Source of the DNA: Uloborus plumipes
Taxonomy: Eukaryota; Arthropoda; Arachnida; Araneae; Uloboridae
Assembly (NCBI GenBank): GCA_038373865.1
Contig: JAXGGA010004661.1
Location: forward strand, 1-64,000
Direction of reading: 5' to 3'
Length of the DNA: 64,000 nt
The notes under the pieces were generated by a model. The model saw only the letters and a program-made list of their open reading frames with translations, searched no databases and was not told the origin of the DNA. This document shows, piece by piece, positions 10,913 to 24,000 of the stretch; position 1 is the first letter of the stretch, and each line of letters opens with the position of its first letter. A program made the translations under genes and the position numbers.

Positions 10913-12104
10913 AAGGCTTCACTAGATAGCGTTTTGTACAGGCTGCTTCATTTGATCAAAATCCTTGGGATAAAAACGGTGGTCCTTGTCCAGCGACATC
11001 TATTGAATTTTATGGCAACTAACATTTCTACAAATCAGATAATAAAAGACAAAATTAAAAGTTAATTTGTTGGCGATAATTTTATACAATTTGGCATTCA
11101 ATTCTACTTTGTATATTTAACGTTATTTAATAGCTTGTTTTATTTGATGGTTTATTCTGCATTTTAACGGCTTATTTTAATTAGTAAGCGAATTATTTTT
11201 CCTTTTAATTGATTCGAATTTTTAATTAACTATGAAACGACACTGGCACCGCAGAGCGATAAATGGCGAATCTATTCGCTAAGCGAGCCAATACCACCAA
11301 CGGGTTACCATAGAACTTTTTAAAATTCAGTCCACAGTTCGCCATATACAGTTGGTCGTCGCAATATTGTAGTTTTGTTTATTTTTTTCGTACTTGTATT
11401 GCTCTTTAGTACCAAGCGATTATATGTGCTCATTTCGTTGTTACTAAAAATATAATATGTTTTGTTGTCAATAGTCTTTCCGTTGAACACCATCGCTTCA
11501 TAACAGTAAATTTCATTCTGGGGCATCAAAATGAAATGTCTCGACGAATAGATTCGCCATTTATCGCTCTGATGGGTCAACGCTATCAAAGTGAACATAT
11601 GAGCTTTTGAGTAACAATTAAGATCGTGTGAGCAACAGTATTGAAACAAAATAGTAAGTAGAACAATATTATTTCATTGCTACATTTTTATTTATCGGCT
11701 GCGAATTTAAGCGTATGTTTTATTAATGCAGAGATGTCAAAATTGAACGCCATTGCTATATGTTGCTAATTCGAAGAAAGTAAGCAGATGAATGAATGTC
11801 GTATGACTGAATCATGAGTTGTGCCCAACTTTACCTGAAAAGGGAATTTATTTCCCCTAAAAAGCAGTACTAATAAGGCCTTCGGCATCAATTCACTCTG
11901 TACTCCACTTCAGTTAACTATATCAATATTTTTTAACCCTTAAAGAAAGGATTCACATCACTTTTTGCAGCAGAAACAATATGCTAAAAAATGTAAACGA
12001 ACATTTGGGTGGTCCTTGTTCAGCGCTCTCTAGCGGGCAAATCTTTACCATTGATGTTTTGAGTAATGATACAGCCTGTATAAAACGCTATCTAGTGAAG
12101 CCTT
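10913..12104. mobile_element. 1.19-kb inverted-repeat transposon with 9-bp target duplication
   Basis: The ends AAGGCTTCACTAGATAGCG... (10913-) and its inverse (-12104) match for about 33 bp with two differences. The flanks carry an identical 9-bp direct repeat GGTTTTTCC (10904-10912 and 12105-12113). A 9-bp duplication is typical of Mutator-like elements, although 8-bp hAT duplications cannot be excluded because the boundary could shift by a base. No transposase domain was recognised inside; a second inverted repeat lies at 11252-11571. Confidence 0.85.
11252..11571. repeat. Inverted repeat nested in the 10913-12104 element
   Basis: CAGAGCGATAAATGGCGAAT... at 11252-11278 is an exact inverted match to 11545-11571 (27 bp). 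The 266-bp spacer encodes nothing recognisable. It may be a small nested MITE or internal terminal repeats of the host element. Confidence 0.8.
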
Positions 12105-12189
12105 GGTTTTTCCGAACAAAATCAGACAGTAACTAACGTGTCTCACAGAAAGAGTTTTCTATAATTACCATCGCGATATCTTATGGTCA

Positions 12190-12485
12190 TTTCATTTCAT
12201 TTCACTCTCCAGGGTCCCCCGTACCTACCAGCTTCGTGGTTTAACCGGGATAGGGCCCTGAAGAGCGCCCTGTTCTTAATTTTGAACCAGAACCTAGGGT
12301 CGAACAAACCATAGGCCCTAGCACCCCCAGAGGTATCGTTTCACTTGGAGGACTTTGTGACCACGACATTTTTAACGCCTCTCAGTCACCATTAATCAAG
12401 ACGGTGGATCTTTGATCGGCTGGGATCGAACCCTGGTCCTTTCGGACACGAGTCCGATGCCTTACCGATCGGGCCACCACGGCCC
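12190..12485 (-). mobile_element. tRNA-derived SINE, copy 1
   Basis: The reverse complement begins GGGCCGTGGTGGCCCGATCGG, with a B-box-like GGTTCGATCCC (seen as gggatcgaaccc at 12422-12433), then 'gatccaccgtctt' and 'gtcgtggtcacaaagtcctcc'. The same 290-bp unit occurs in + orientation at 44772-45061. RNA polymerase III A/B boxes and collinearity support a SINE. Confidence 0.85.
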
Positions 12486-12489
12486 TGAA

Positions 12490-13560
12490 ATCTTATGGTC
12501 GATGTATTTTCGGGAGACAAAAGAAAATCGCGATCTGTCCAGATGAGTAAAAAACGATGGGCTACGAAATACATTCAAATTTTGCACGAAACATATTGAA
12601 AAAAATATCGATGTTATAACATACGGACACCATCGTCGCGCACCTAATCGTTTCTATAGTCACGAGAATTTCGAACGCCCCTCCTGGCTAAGAGGAAAGG
12701 GCGTTTCCCAAGAACGGAATTGAGAAGTTGAAACATGATGTTTAAACACAGAATCACACGAAAGATTATTATACGTATTTTAGAGGTTTTTGAACTGGTT
12801 GTCAAAATTTTTTTTATTCTATTTTACTGCTTAAAAGGAAAAAAATTATATTATTAAGACATTACACACTTCTTAGCAAAAACCATCATCTACTAGGAAG
12901 GGGAATTTGTTTCAAGTCTTTAAATGCCATGTTAAAATTCGGAATATTGCTGTAAAGCAAGGCCTTAACTAGTTATATGCATTACATCTATGAATTCATA
13001 GGTGTAATACGTTACGAAGAGTAATTTAATAATGTGGAAGTGTTTTAGAATAGAATATTGTTATTCATGCATTAATATTTTATTTCAAAAAAGGAAAAGA
13101 AATGTACGCATTTGCAGAACAAAAAAGCTTTCGTGATCTGTCCATAATTTCTGTTAAAATATAAGTTATGGTCAGAAAAAGGCTGGATTAATTGGTATTT
13201 AATTGCAGTGAGGAAGTATCCAAACCGAAGAAAGTAAAAACTATAGAATGGAGCATATTATGTGGTGGGAGGAATGGAGATGCTTGAGATAATAACTGAT
13301 CCTTAGTCTTTCAGCAATTTCATTGGCGTTTGTGGTAGTTGGGGTTATGATGAAGTTTCCTACATCCCTTGCGCTTATATACGGCGTGCAAAGCAAAGGG
13401 ATCTATGATATTAAAATTAAATATTTGTAAAAAAAAAAGGAAGGTTTTGGAATGAAACAAACGGTATGCTTGTTGTGAAAGTCGTAAAAATCATGTGCAG
13501 AATTTAAATTATTAGTTACAAAAAGTACCAACAGATGGCGCTGGACGCTGCAAATGCAAT
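12490..13560 (+). repeat. Interspersed repeat family A, copy 3
   Basis: Collinear but more diverged than copies 1 and 2: 'gatctgtccagatgagt', 'cgagaatttcgaacgcccctcctgg', 'gaactggttgtcaaaa', the degenerate short frame near 13104 (now with stops), and 'accaacagatggcgctggacgctg'. Confidence 0.65.
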
Positions 13561-13880
13561 ATGGGTACTTTTAAGTAGCGTTATACGGGGCTGGAGCGAC
13601 ATTTCTAACGTTGAAACGTGAAAGTGGGTTCAAACAACCTAACTATTGAACAACAAGTGTCCCTGGTGCTGGAATTTCGCAGGGCATTAGGACTGTGGCC
13701 TAACCTGTGATATTCCAGCACCAGAGACACTTGTTGTTCAACAGTAGTTTAATTTTTCATTCGTTCTGCGTTTCAACGTCAGAAATGATCGCTCAAGCCC
13801 TCAAAATACTATTTATAATCACTCGTATTGCAATTACAGCGTCCAGCGCCACCTGTCAGCACTTTTTGTAACTATTGTTC
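13512..13880. repeat. Palindrome at the end of family A copy 3
   Basis: 'agttacaaaaagtaccaacagatggc' at 13512 is inverted at about 13850-13875, and the central blocks 'gaacaacaagtgtccctggtgctgga' and 'tccagcaccagagacacttgttgttc' are inverted around about 13690. Two inverted family-A tail segments appear to have been joined. Confidence 0.75.
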
Positions 13881-13884
13881 TGTC

Positions 13885-14990
13885 AAAATTCTTAGAAAAG
13901 TTGCTGAATTTAGGGATTTTCAGTGCGCAATGGAGCACATCTTTCACACGATTTGTAGATGGGTGCAGATGGTGAAATTGCATGATGAATTTCTCGCACA
14001 GTAGCAAAATTTGGCGCCTTGAGAAAAAAAAAAAAATCCGCAGATTTTTAAGACTGTGTCTCGAATGGCGGGCGGACGAGGACCGATAACTCTGTAAGTG
14101 CTTGATCAAGGGTTGCTTGGCTCCTGGTCTGAATAAAAAAAAAGGATAGAAAGAAGAAAGAGCTTTCTTCAAGGATCCATCTGATTTGTCAAACCACAGG
14201 TGTACTAGTCTAAATGGACTTAATTTTGAACACTTTTCAATATTTTGAATATTTCATCAGTTAACGTTAACTGATGAATTTTAAGATTCATTTTTTCCAC
14301 TAAAATCATTTATTTATAAATTCTCTAATACGTATGTATTCATTTCATGTGAATATTACCATTGTTTTATTCTATTCTATTTTTTAATGCCAACTGTAAA
14401 CAAAAATCGTGTTTAAATGAATTTTGATTTATTTAGATAATTAGCTTTGGCAACAAAATATGACATAAAAAGTAATGGTTAGCCTGTAAAATGTTGAGTT
14501 GATAATTGAAAGAATGTTGCCTATTAAATATTTATTTAAAATTGCGGAATTACATTACATTATTGTCATTGTAACATTTTCTGTTGTTTAATAATTTAAA
14601 ATATAAGAAATATATAATATTTACGTGAAAGGAGTACATGCATATTAGAGAAGTTATAAATTAATGATTTAAGTGGAAAAAATAAATCTTAGCATAAATA
14701 AATTATTTTAAGTAAATAAATGAATCTAATAATTCATTTTGCACTATTAAATTATGAAATCTTGCAAATATTTTAGTCAGAAATAACCACAGACGACTGA
14801 GAGGTAGACGTACTCTCATAAAAGCTGAGGTGACTTTCACAGCGGTAGCAAAATTAATTTAACTCATCAGCTTCCAGCTCGTTTATGGTGCTTATGTTTG
14901 CTGTAGTTTGTTGATAGCTATTTTTTCATACAATTTAGCGATCGTGTTCCTTTTCAATAGTTTCTCCATTCATTAAAAGGCTCTGGCTTT
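13885..14990. other. No gene seen upstream of the first detected carboxypeptidase exon
   Basis: AT-rich DNA with no recognisable propeptide or signal-peptide exon. The region directly before 14996 is a normal 3' splice context (pyrimidine tract then cag), so it belongs to an intron whose upstream exon was not found. Confidence 0.4.
14251..14278. repeat. Short perfect palindrome
   Basis: TTCATCAGTTAACGTTAACTGATGAA is a self-complementary 26-mer centred at about 14265. Function unknown. Confidence 0.7.
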
Positions 14991-14995
14991 TTCAG

Positions 14996-15097
14996 ATCGT
15001 AAAATATATGGATGACGTCAGGAACAAATATCCAAATCTCACCGAGCTTATTCACTTAAAAGACACATACGAAGGAAATGGCATCTATGTACTCAAA
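14996..15097 (+). CDS. Carboxypeptidase exon a (residues 1-34 of the visible chain)
   Basis: Phase 0 at both ends; ttttcag precedes it and gtaagt follows. It encodes IVKYMDDVRNKYPNLTEL... ending in YEGNGIYVLK, the conserved 'YEGR.IYVLK' strand early in the M14A catalytic domain. Because this segment normally follows a Tyr-His motif and an activation domain, at least one exon must lie upstream. Confidence 0.9.
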
Positions 15098-18000
15098 GTA
15101 AGTCATTTTTAATACGTTTTTTAATACGCCTTCATTAGTTTCATATGTGGGTGTGTTTGTTTGTACGTATGTATATAACTCTGAATAAAAGATAAAACTC
15201 ACGTTCCTTACAAACATAAAAGTGATATATTTAACACTATTATTAACACTAAAGGCTAAACTATATTACATATTGATGTATTATAAGTGTTTCAGTTGTT
15301 TGTGTGTATGTAACTCTGAATAAAAGATAAAACTCACGTTCCTTACAAACATAAAAGTGATATATTAAACACTATTATTAACACTAAAGGCTAAACTATA
15401 TTTCATATTGATGTATTATAAGTTTTCAGTTGTTTGTGTGTATGTAACTCTGAATAAAAGATAAAATTCATGTTCTTTGCAAACATAAAAGTAATACATG
15501 TTTTACTATTATTAATACTAAAGGATAAACTATATTATATAAACTATATTTCTTACATTACATGTTGATGTATTTATTATAAGAGCATCTAAAAACGTGT
15601 TTTTTAGTTTTTTAAACTAATTTAAAGATTATTTTAATTTTTAAAACATTAAATTTGTGATTTAAAGTGTCCAAGCACATATATGTATGAATTCCTTCCA
15701 AAATCTTTCGTTTCGGCGATATCTTTGAAAATAAATAAATACATAAAACGCAAAAATTAATTTGAATTTTGACATCCTGAATTCAAATTATGTTTTTCGC
15801 AATGACGAATTGCGACAACAGTGTGGCGAGCGTCCGAGAACGCACAACCAAACGTTGCCCCCGAGCCAATTATTAATTGAGAAAATACTAGGCGCTAATA
15901 TGTTTCGGCAGAAGCGAAAGGTATATCATCACCGTAGAAGAATTATGGAAATCTGTAATTGGATGGCATTATGCAAAAAGGAGTTAACCCACAAAAACCT
16001 GATTTTGAGATAATGGGATTTAAAGTCAACAAACTCTGGCAAAAGTCATGAGCTCTATATCAATATACCAATGATACGTTACCATGAAACGCTGATAGGG
16101 CTTAAATCATTTTTGCTTAACCCTCGTGGGTTCCTTGGGGTCATATGTGACCCCAATGCAATTTCTGTTTAATATATTTTGTTAATCAACCATTTGTTTT
16201 TAATGGCATTTTGTGGCTTTTATTCTTCTAGTTTTCTATTCAAAATAATGCTATTATTGTGTTTTATTTTTCCCGAATTGCATTTTTTGCACATAAGACC
16301 CTTGGGGTCACTTCCCCAGAAGGCCAAAAAAAGAAGACGTTGCAACTTTTGTCCAAGAGAACTGGACAGAAAATGCATTGAAAAATGTCATAAGTGTTTG
16401 AAATTCACTTGCAAAAATCATGTTTTTTCAGGTCTGTAACAGATGTAAATAAATCTACAGTTATTGTAAGTTTTGCTCTAAAATTATAATTTTAATTCAT
16501 AAACTAAATTTTACTTTAATTGTATCTTTTTATTTTTTGTTTTTTTAGCATTAAAAAGTGTGTGAACTTAAATAATGCATGTAACATTCAATAATTATAA
16601 TGAATTAATTAAAGGAAGCATTGGAGTCGTTTATGACCCCAAGGGTCTTGAGTGTAACTGAAATGGGAGGGACCCACGAGGGTTAATGTAGAAAGCAACA
16701 TATTTTACCATCAGAGTTGGATAACTCATTTTTTTATTTTTGCGGGTTAACTCCTTTTTGCATAATGCCATCCAATTATTTTAGAAAATGTGATAAACAG
16801 ATTGATTACTTATCAAAAACCCTTTACTTAGACGAAATATTCTATTTTGGTTTCAATAAAATGCGCAATGGACAGCAGATGAGAAATCAAAATCTCGTTA
16901 TAGATACAGATCGGGAGAAAAAATTGCGCTAGAGCGAAGCTCTTTTTCGCTGTTTGGGTGAAAGAGAGAGAACATGATTGAGCAGACATGAAGCAAATGG
17001 AAGGACTGGGCTAAATGTATGTGCAAAATTACTGGAGTTTAGGGGGAACAAAGCGTAAGAGATAGCAGAGACAGGGACCTGCCCCACTCTCACTACTCAC
17101 TTCGCGCCGGGTAAGGAAGAGACCTACTGTTAGGGCCAATCCTAAGGGGTCTTAAGGAGCGCCTAACCAGCAGGGCCTGATTACTGAATAGGACAACAAG
17201 GCCATGGCCTAGGGCCCCCACAATTTAGGGGCCCCCAAATCGAAAAAAATGCTCTAATCAATGTCTAAAATTGTTTTATCCAATGCCTAAAATTGTAAAG
17301 CCTCAGTACAGGGGACCCCAAAAAAGTGTTTGGCCTAGGGCCCCATAATATCTTAATAGCATTTATAGCATTATCCCTGCTAACCAGCAAGCCTTTTCTT
17401 GCCGGCAGGACTGAAGAGATCCGCAAAAAGCGAGAATGTCAAAATCTCATCAGAAGTACGGTATTTTTATATGTATAATCGGGTTTTGCTACCCTCCTCC
17501 CCCTCGGGACTCATTGAACACATTCTGACTGCGCTAGAGTTTTGAAGTAATTGCAGTGGACGCCGGTTAATTGATTCAGCTGCTTTAATGTATGAACTCG
17601 CCAAAAACAGAACAATGTCCAGCTTTATTGAAAGAGTCGCTTTACTGCATCAAAACTGCTGGGAGCGAACGTGGTTCCTATAAGCCGTGGCCACTGTTGC
17701 ACAACCAATTTGACGAGGAATAAAAATTTGAGCAATTCTTGAACTTTCTCCAATAAGCGAAATTTCATGCTTCATGAAACGTTAAACATTTACGGACCAT
17801 AAAATTTGGGGAAAAAGAGTTTCTGATAGCATAAAAAAACATCGTAAAATGTTTTACAATGATTTATTGTCTAAATATCGCCGAGTTGAACATCATTTGG
17901 TGGATTCTTCGCGAACTATCGCTAATATCGCCAAATGTAACCCAAATTTAAAAATTATCTTTTTTCGCCAAATTTGTCACAAATTCGGGGAGATGTCGCC

Positions 18001-21000
18001 AAACTTGCGACGAACACTTGGCAACTGAATGTTTGGCGATTCATCGCCAAATTGTTGCCAAATCATAACATCACTTCATAGTCTGCATTGAAAAACTAGA
18101 TTTACCCCAAAAAGGGGTAAAAGAACCGCTTGGGATTGTTCGAATACAACCAAAAAGGGAGGTGAGCAACTAGACCCCCCTCAGAACCTACATGTCAAAC
18201 GAGATTGTTCTGCGGTACACCGGTTTTGAGTTATGCGAGATACATACATAAGTACAATACGCACATACATACATACATACATACAGACATCACGAGAAAA
18301 CGCATCGTAATCTACTCGGGGGTGGTCGAAAAGAATGTTTCTGCTGTTTATATGTTCATAGGTACATATGCACGTGCTGAGGGGTCGAAAAAACCACTCA
18401 ACATTCATTCGGAGGTGAGGGAAATAGAAAGTTAGGCCGAAATTTGAGTGAAATTTTTTTCTCGATCACAATACTTCCTGCACTACGTAAAAAAAAAAGT
18501 AAAAAAAAGTGCTCGACGAATGCTTCTCTCTGCAGATCAGCTCCGGCGGCAATGACACCAGACCCGCCGTGTGGATTGACGCGGGCATCCACAGCAGGGA
18601 GTGGATCGCCCCGGCCACCGGCCTCTACATGATCAACCACCTGCTGCTCAACTACGGGAATGACAAGAAGATCACCAACCTGGTGGACACCCACGACTGG
18701 TACATACTGCCCCTGGTCAATCCCGACGGGTACCTGCACACCTGGAACTGGGTGAGTTTGACCCCTGGTCATAAACTGCGGTTACTCTTCGATATCGTAG
18801 AAATTTCAAATGTTGCAAAATTTTGATCTGTCTGTGAACTTTCTTAGTGCCTTATCATCATATCGAGGCGACATTGTGAACTTCTCGCCTCGCCATACCG
18901 CCTTATGCAAAAATGGCACTCTCATTTATGCAATACACCGCCAACTCGGCTATTTCGATCCATGGACTGCAGTTTCGAGCTTATTATGCTCTCATCAGCA
19001 TGGAATACGAAAGTAGTCGAGTTGGAGGCAAAAAACCTCTTATAAAGCAAAGATTCTTTATAAAAAGCTTAGGGGCGGTTACTCACTGCTTTACACTCTC
19101 ATTTATCTTTAAATTTTATTTACATTCTCTGGGATTATGCATATAATCTTGTGTGCACTACAAACATTATGAATACAGTCGAACCTGCTTATCTCGAAAA
19201 CCTCTCTATGTGGAAATTTTTCAATTTCCCTGCTTTTACAGCATAAATTTAATGTTTTATCTCATGTTTATCTCGAATGATTTTTCCCGTAAACCTCTAT
19301 ATCTCGAATTTTGACGACTCTCATTTTTGACTTTCATCTCCAGCCACCTTTATCTGTGGTATAACTTGGAGGCAAAAATCATCTTCTGCACAATCATTCA
19401 AAGACTATGTTCGTACTTGAAGGTATGCATTCACTTGCTACCGATATAGTCATCCCAAGTAGTAAAACGTAGACCCATAACATGTCGTACAGTAAAATGC
19501 TCAACAATATCAATGAAAAACAATCTATCAAATATTTGACTTTTGTTCCAATTGCTTATTTTTGCAAATTTTATCACAACCTCTGTATCTCGAAACCTCC
19601 TTATCTTGAATTTTTCTTCTGTCCCGTGAAATTCGAGATAGACAGGTTTGACTATATTGCAAATTCAATTTAAACTTCATCATAGAAGGAGTCCCAGCTC
19701 CACCAAAACAGTTTATCTACTGGTCAGACTAGGAGTCGAATGTATATTTTTCATCTTGTGACCGCTGTCATCCGGGTCTTTTTCCGGTTACGGTTCCAAA
19801 TAAGTCCTACATGTCTGACCCACTTGCCACATCTGGAACTGTTTGTGTCCATTCCTGTTACGGTTATGCCCTATCAGTCTGTTGATCTTTCCTATTACAA
19901 AAAAATATTTCATAAATGAATTAACAGTTGAAAAGTCAACAATTTACCCCAAATATTGTATTGTGCTATAAAAACAGGAAATACTTGTTCTAAATCATAG
20001 GTGTTTTGAATTGCGATTTAAAAAATCCACAATTTGTTTACAAAGAATTACATCGAATAATTTTTTTAATCTGTTTTTTAGAATCGTCTGTGGAGAAAAA
20101 ATAGAGCCATCAATCCTAATTTCCCCGGTGTGTTGCTGTGCAGAGGGACAGACCCCAACAGGAATTTTGATATTTTCTTTGGAGGTGAGTAATATCTTAC
20201 TAAATCTTTTGACGAACTTTTATTTATTACATATCTATAGTTTATTGACGCAATTTCTGCCAAAACATTTTGGAAAAGCACGTTAAGAGTTTTCATGAAG
20301 TTACGGTTGATTGAACTTGCTTAGAATGTGTTCACTTTGAAATCGTACTGGTACTCGGCTTTTTTACTTTCTTTTTCGTAGTAAAGGAAGTATTGTGATC
20401 GCGAAAAAAAAATTCACCCACATTTGGGTCTAAAATTGAATTTTGCTCATCCCCGAATGAATGTTGAGCAGTTTTTTCGACCTGTCAGCACGTGCATATG
20501 TACCTAGGTCATTCCAGCGAAAATGGTACAAATCATGCCTGAAACTCTTTACTTAAGATTATCAATTAAAATTTTTTCCACCAACTAATCATATTTTTTT
20601 TTATTGAGTTTCCTGATAGAAATAATCTCTCAATTGTAATGAAAACCTTTCAAAGCGGCCAAACCTTCACGGAACGAAGGGGTCTCTGCTCGGGGAGGTT
20701 TCACTGCATCTCTTTAACCCTTTATCCGTTGCAGGTCCTAGCACCAGCTCAACGCCCTGCTCGCCCATCTTCAAGGGCGAACAGCCCTTCTCAGAGGCCG
20801 AGAGCTCGGCCATCAGGGACGGCGTGATGGCCCTCAAGGACCGGCTGCGGGCCTACTTCACCCTCCACTCCTTCTCGCAGCTCTGGATGACACCCCACGG
20901 GTACACCACCATGCGCGCGCCGCACTACGGCGAGCACGTGAGTATTATGCAACGTCGCTTCGGCGGGAGTTTGGATTTTGTTAGAGAGTCATTCCATAGT

Positions 21001-24000
21001 GACTAACGTAACATTCAGAGGATAAAGAATATTTTTTAGTTATTGCTCATGGATTTACAACGTACATGGTATCTATGTATCATTTCTGCTGAGAATTTAA
21101 AACAAAATTACTGACAGTAGATATTTTTTCAACCAAAATAGCAGCGTGACTAACGTAACATTTTTGCAACCCTGAACGCTCATGTTGTGGGGAAAAAATT
21201 TCTCAAAGTTCAGCAAGTGTTGAAAATTGAATAAGATATTTGAAAAATGCATCAAGTTTGCTTTTAAAAACATAAAACACATTTATTAAATCTTAATTTT
21301 GTTTAGTCTTAAGTGGCACTTTTACTCAAGATGGAGTGTGACTAACGTAACCATCGAATAACAAGCAGCAAATACACTACAAACTATTTATTATGGCTAA
21401 TCTCAGTGACAATTGCAATACTTTTTCAATTTTTTTAACTTCTTGTGTTGCATGATTTTAATTAATTAATTAATTTTTTTTATACTTTTTTCACTTCAGT
21501 ATTTTTTTTTCTTCAGCTGAGGTTGACATTTCTATGGAATGACCCTAGAGCGCTTTTCCACTCACCGACACGACAGCGATAAATCGCACACGATTGTCGT
21601 CATCCGACATTGGTGCACGCAAAATGCATTAACACATTTATGCCCAGTAGCCTAAAAACGGGACGCTTGGTAGTTACTGCATAAAAAAAACCTGTAATGG
21701 GTACATCATTTTACTAAAGCTGTTTTTCACACGTTAAATAGTCCTTCTTCTTGAGAAAACCAGTTAGAGCCACTAGTTGGACATCAGAGTTTATTTATTG
21801 ACAGCTATTTTCAGACAAATCAGTCAAGCAACGATCCAGCATGGGTAGCCACAGAAAGTAAGTTTTTTTTTCATGAAATTAAACAATTTTAAAATGATTT
21901 GCTTAAAATTGATAAGAGATGCCTTCTGTAATGTTACTTTGCACAAGTAAAGCCAAGTAAGGTCGTATTTTGCTCAAATATCTTCAAAATCCTATCCCAT
22001 AAACAGGACGTTAAATAATTTAATAAATATGGCAACGGCGAACTATTTTACGCCTAAAATGTATGCAAACCATTCCAAGCAAGAGTTTTAAGCAGACAAA
22101 AAATTGAAAAAAAAATGTTAAAAAAAACTTGGGCATAAATGGGTTAAAATATGCTATGCGCCTTTCCACCTCTCAATTCATGGACGACTGTGTCGTCTTC
22201 GACCGAACGATATCGTTTGTCGGGCCATTCGTGTCGGATGGCATCCGTCTCGCCTTTAAAATCCGGACGGCATTCATTCGTCTGCTTACTTTCTTCTTTG
22301 GAGCAACATAGAGCAATGACACAGAGTTGACATCTCGGCATTAATGAAATGTATAAGCTTAAATTTGCAGACGATAAATAAAAAATGTAGACATAAAATA
22401 ATTTTATCTGTTTTATTTAATACTTTGTTTCATTATTGCTTCTTCGATGGTTCAATTGATGACTTTACAATTTAGTGTTAATTTTCAGAAATATTAAAAG
22501 GAATTCACACTCTAAAACTATCCCTTGTAATGAGCCTTTAAAAGAAGGGCTCGGGTGTTTCTTTTTTAAACATGTTTCTAATGCAAAACTTTGTGTGAAA
22601 ATTCATTTGCTAGACCTTCTAAATATGCTATAACACCGTTCTGCACTTTTTACAATTTTACAGATGGAAATTCTGACCGTTGCAGTTTCTGCAGTTGAAG
22701 CAATTAATGGAATGCCCTACAGATACGGTCCCTCAGCATCTACTCTGTGTAAGATTACTTCATAAAGACACTTGAGCTAACACTTATTTGATTATATTTG
22801 ATTCAATTCTTTGAGTAAACCTCTTCAACTCAACTTTTACTTCTGCTTACTGCAATATCTCTCCATAACTGACATTATTTGGGGTTGAGGGGGTCAGGGA
22901 CACAAAATTCGTCATTTTTTTTAATATTATTATTATTTTTTCAAAAAATTTTGTTTTTTTTCTCTTTAAAATGACGTTTGAATCTTGTATATATATCTTT
23001 ATCAGAACGAAAGATATGATGATATGATAATATACTAAATAATAAACTCATGTTTATGAAAATTGCAACACCATGAAGGAATCGTCATAATTGAATGAAA
23101 TTTAATACACAGCTGAGTGATAGTGGTACAAATAAATGATTAAACTTAGAAAGAGCCAACAAACAATGAAAAAAAAAAAATATTGAATTAGTATTTTGTG
23201 TAGCCACCAGGCGCTGCTATAAGTGCTGCTACGTGACGTGGCATGGGGTCAAATAAATTTTTATTGTCTGCCTGATCAAGAACATTCCATACTGTTTGTA
23301 TGCGTACCCAAACCTGGTCTGTAGAAGCAACAGGACGAGGATCATGAACGAGACGCCGACCAACGAAATCCTAGACATGTTACATCGGCGACATATCCGG
23401 TGAATACGCTGGCCAAGGAAGAAGCTGCACCTACTGCGATGCAAGGAAGGATTGAACAGCCCTAGCGACATGAGGGCGGGCATTATCCTGCTGAAATACA
23501 GCGCCAGGCAAGCTTTGAAGGAAGGGGACGGCTTGGGGCTGTAGAACTTCACTGATGACCGGTTGCTGTTTGGATTACTCACAATTCGTAGCAATTGAGA
23601 TCGTCCGTGATATGATATGGCATCCCAGACCATGACTCCAGGTGTTCGCCCACTGTGACGTTCGATCATGCACTCTGGAAGGTGGCGTTCAGCGTCATTG
23701 CGTCGGACGCGAATGCGGCCATCATGGTACCACAAATTAAAGCGGGATTCGTCAGAAAACACAACATACTGCCAATCATCAAGCCAGTTCTTATGCTGAT
23801 TGGCCTATTGTAGTCGAAGGAGGCGATGGTTTAGCGTGAGGTTTAGCGTTAGGATCCTGTTTAAAGGAGTACTTGCGCGCAGTCTATGCTGCAGCAGACG
23901 TCTACGAATTGATGAAGCACACATTGAAACACCTGTAGCTGTTGACCACTGTGCTGCCAGTTGTCTGGAAGAAGCTGTACGGTCCGTCAGTACCATGCGG

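Larger units (their letters stand above)
15955..16775. repeat. Inverted repeat flanking the piggyBac remnant
   Basis: 'aattggatggcattatgcaaaaagg' at about 15957-15996 is inverted at about 16736-16775. The piggyBac remnant lies between the arms, so it may have inserted into the loop of an older fold-back unit. Confidence 0.7.
15098..18535. other. Intron 3438 bp, filled with repeats
   Basis: Holds a three-unit tandem repeat, a fold-back pair, a deleted piggyBac element, a hAT-type MITE and family B. The family B tail ends only about 30 bp before the acceptor. Confidence 0.85.
18752..20081. other. Intron 1330 bp
   Basis: Contains a repeat shared with 33190-33350 and a pogo-like MITE at 19176-19654; the rest is AT-rich without features. 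Confidence 0.85.

Noticed and set aside
13834..14172. 112-residue minus-strand frame as a possible gene
   Set aside because: No domain, overlaps the palindrome at the end of a repeat, and has homopolymer-driven composition.
15762..16013. 83-residue + frame in intron 1
   Set aside because: Overlaps a fold-back arm, no motif, and does not connect to the carboxypeptidase reading frame.
18398..18772. Open frame antisense to carboxypeptidase exon b
   Set aside because: It is a GC-rich shadow of the real exon; the sense strand has intact catalytic motifs and splice sites.
22129..22341. Overlapping short frames on both strands near the end of the P1 MITE
   Set aside because: They span the TTAA junction of a transposon and have no motif.
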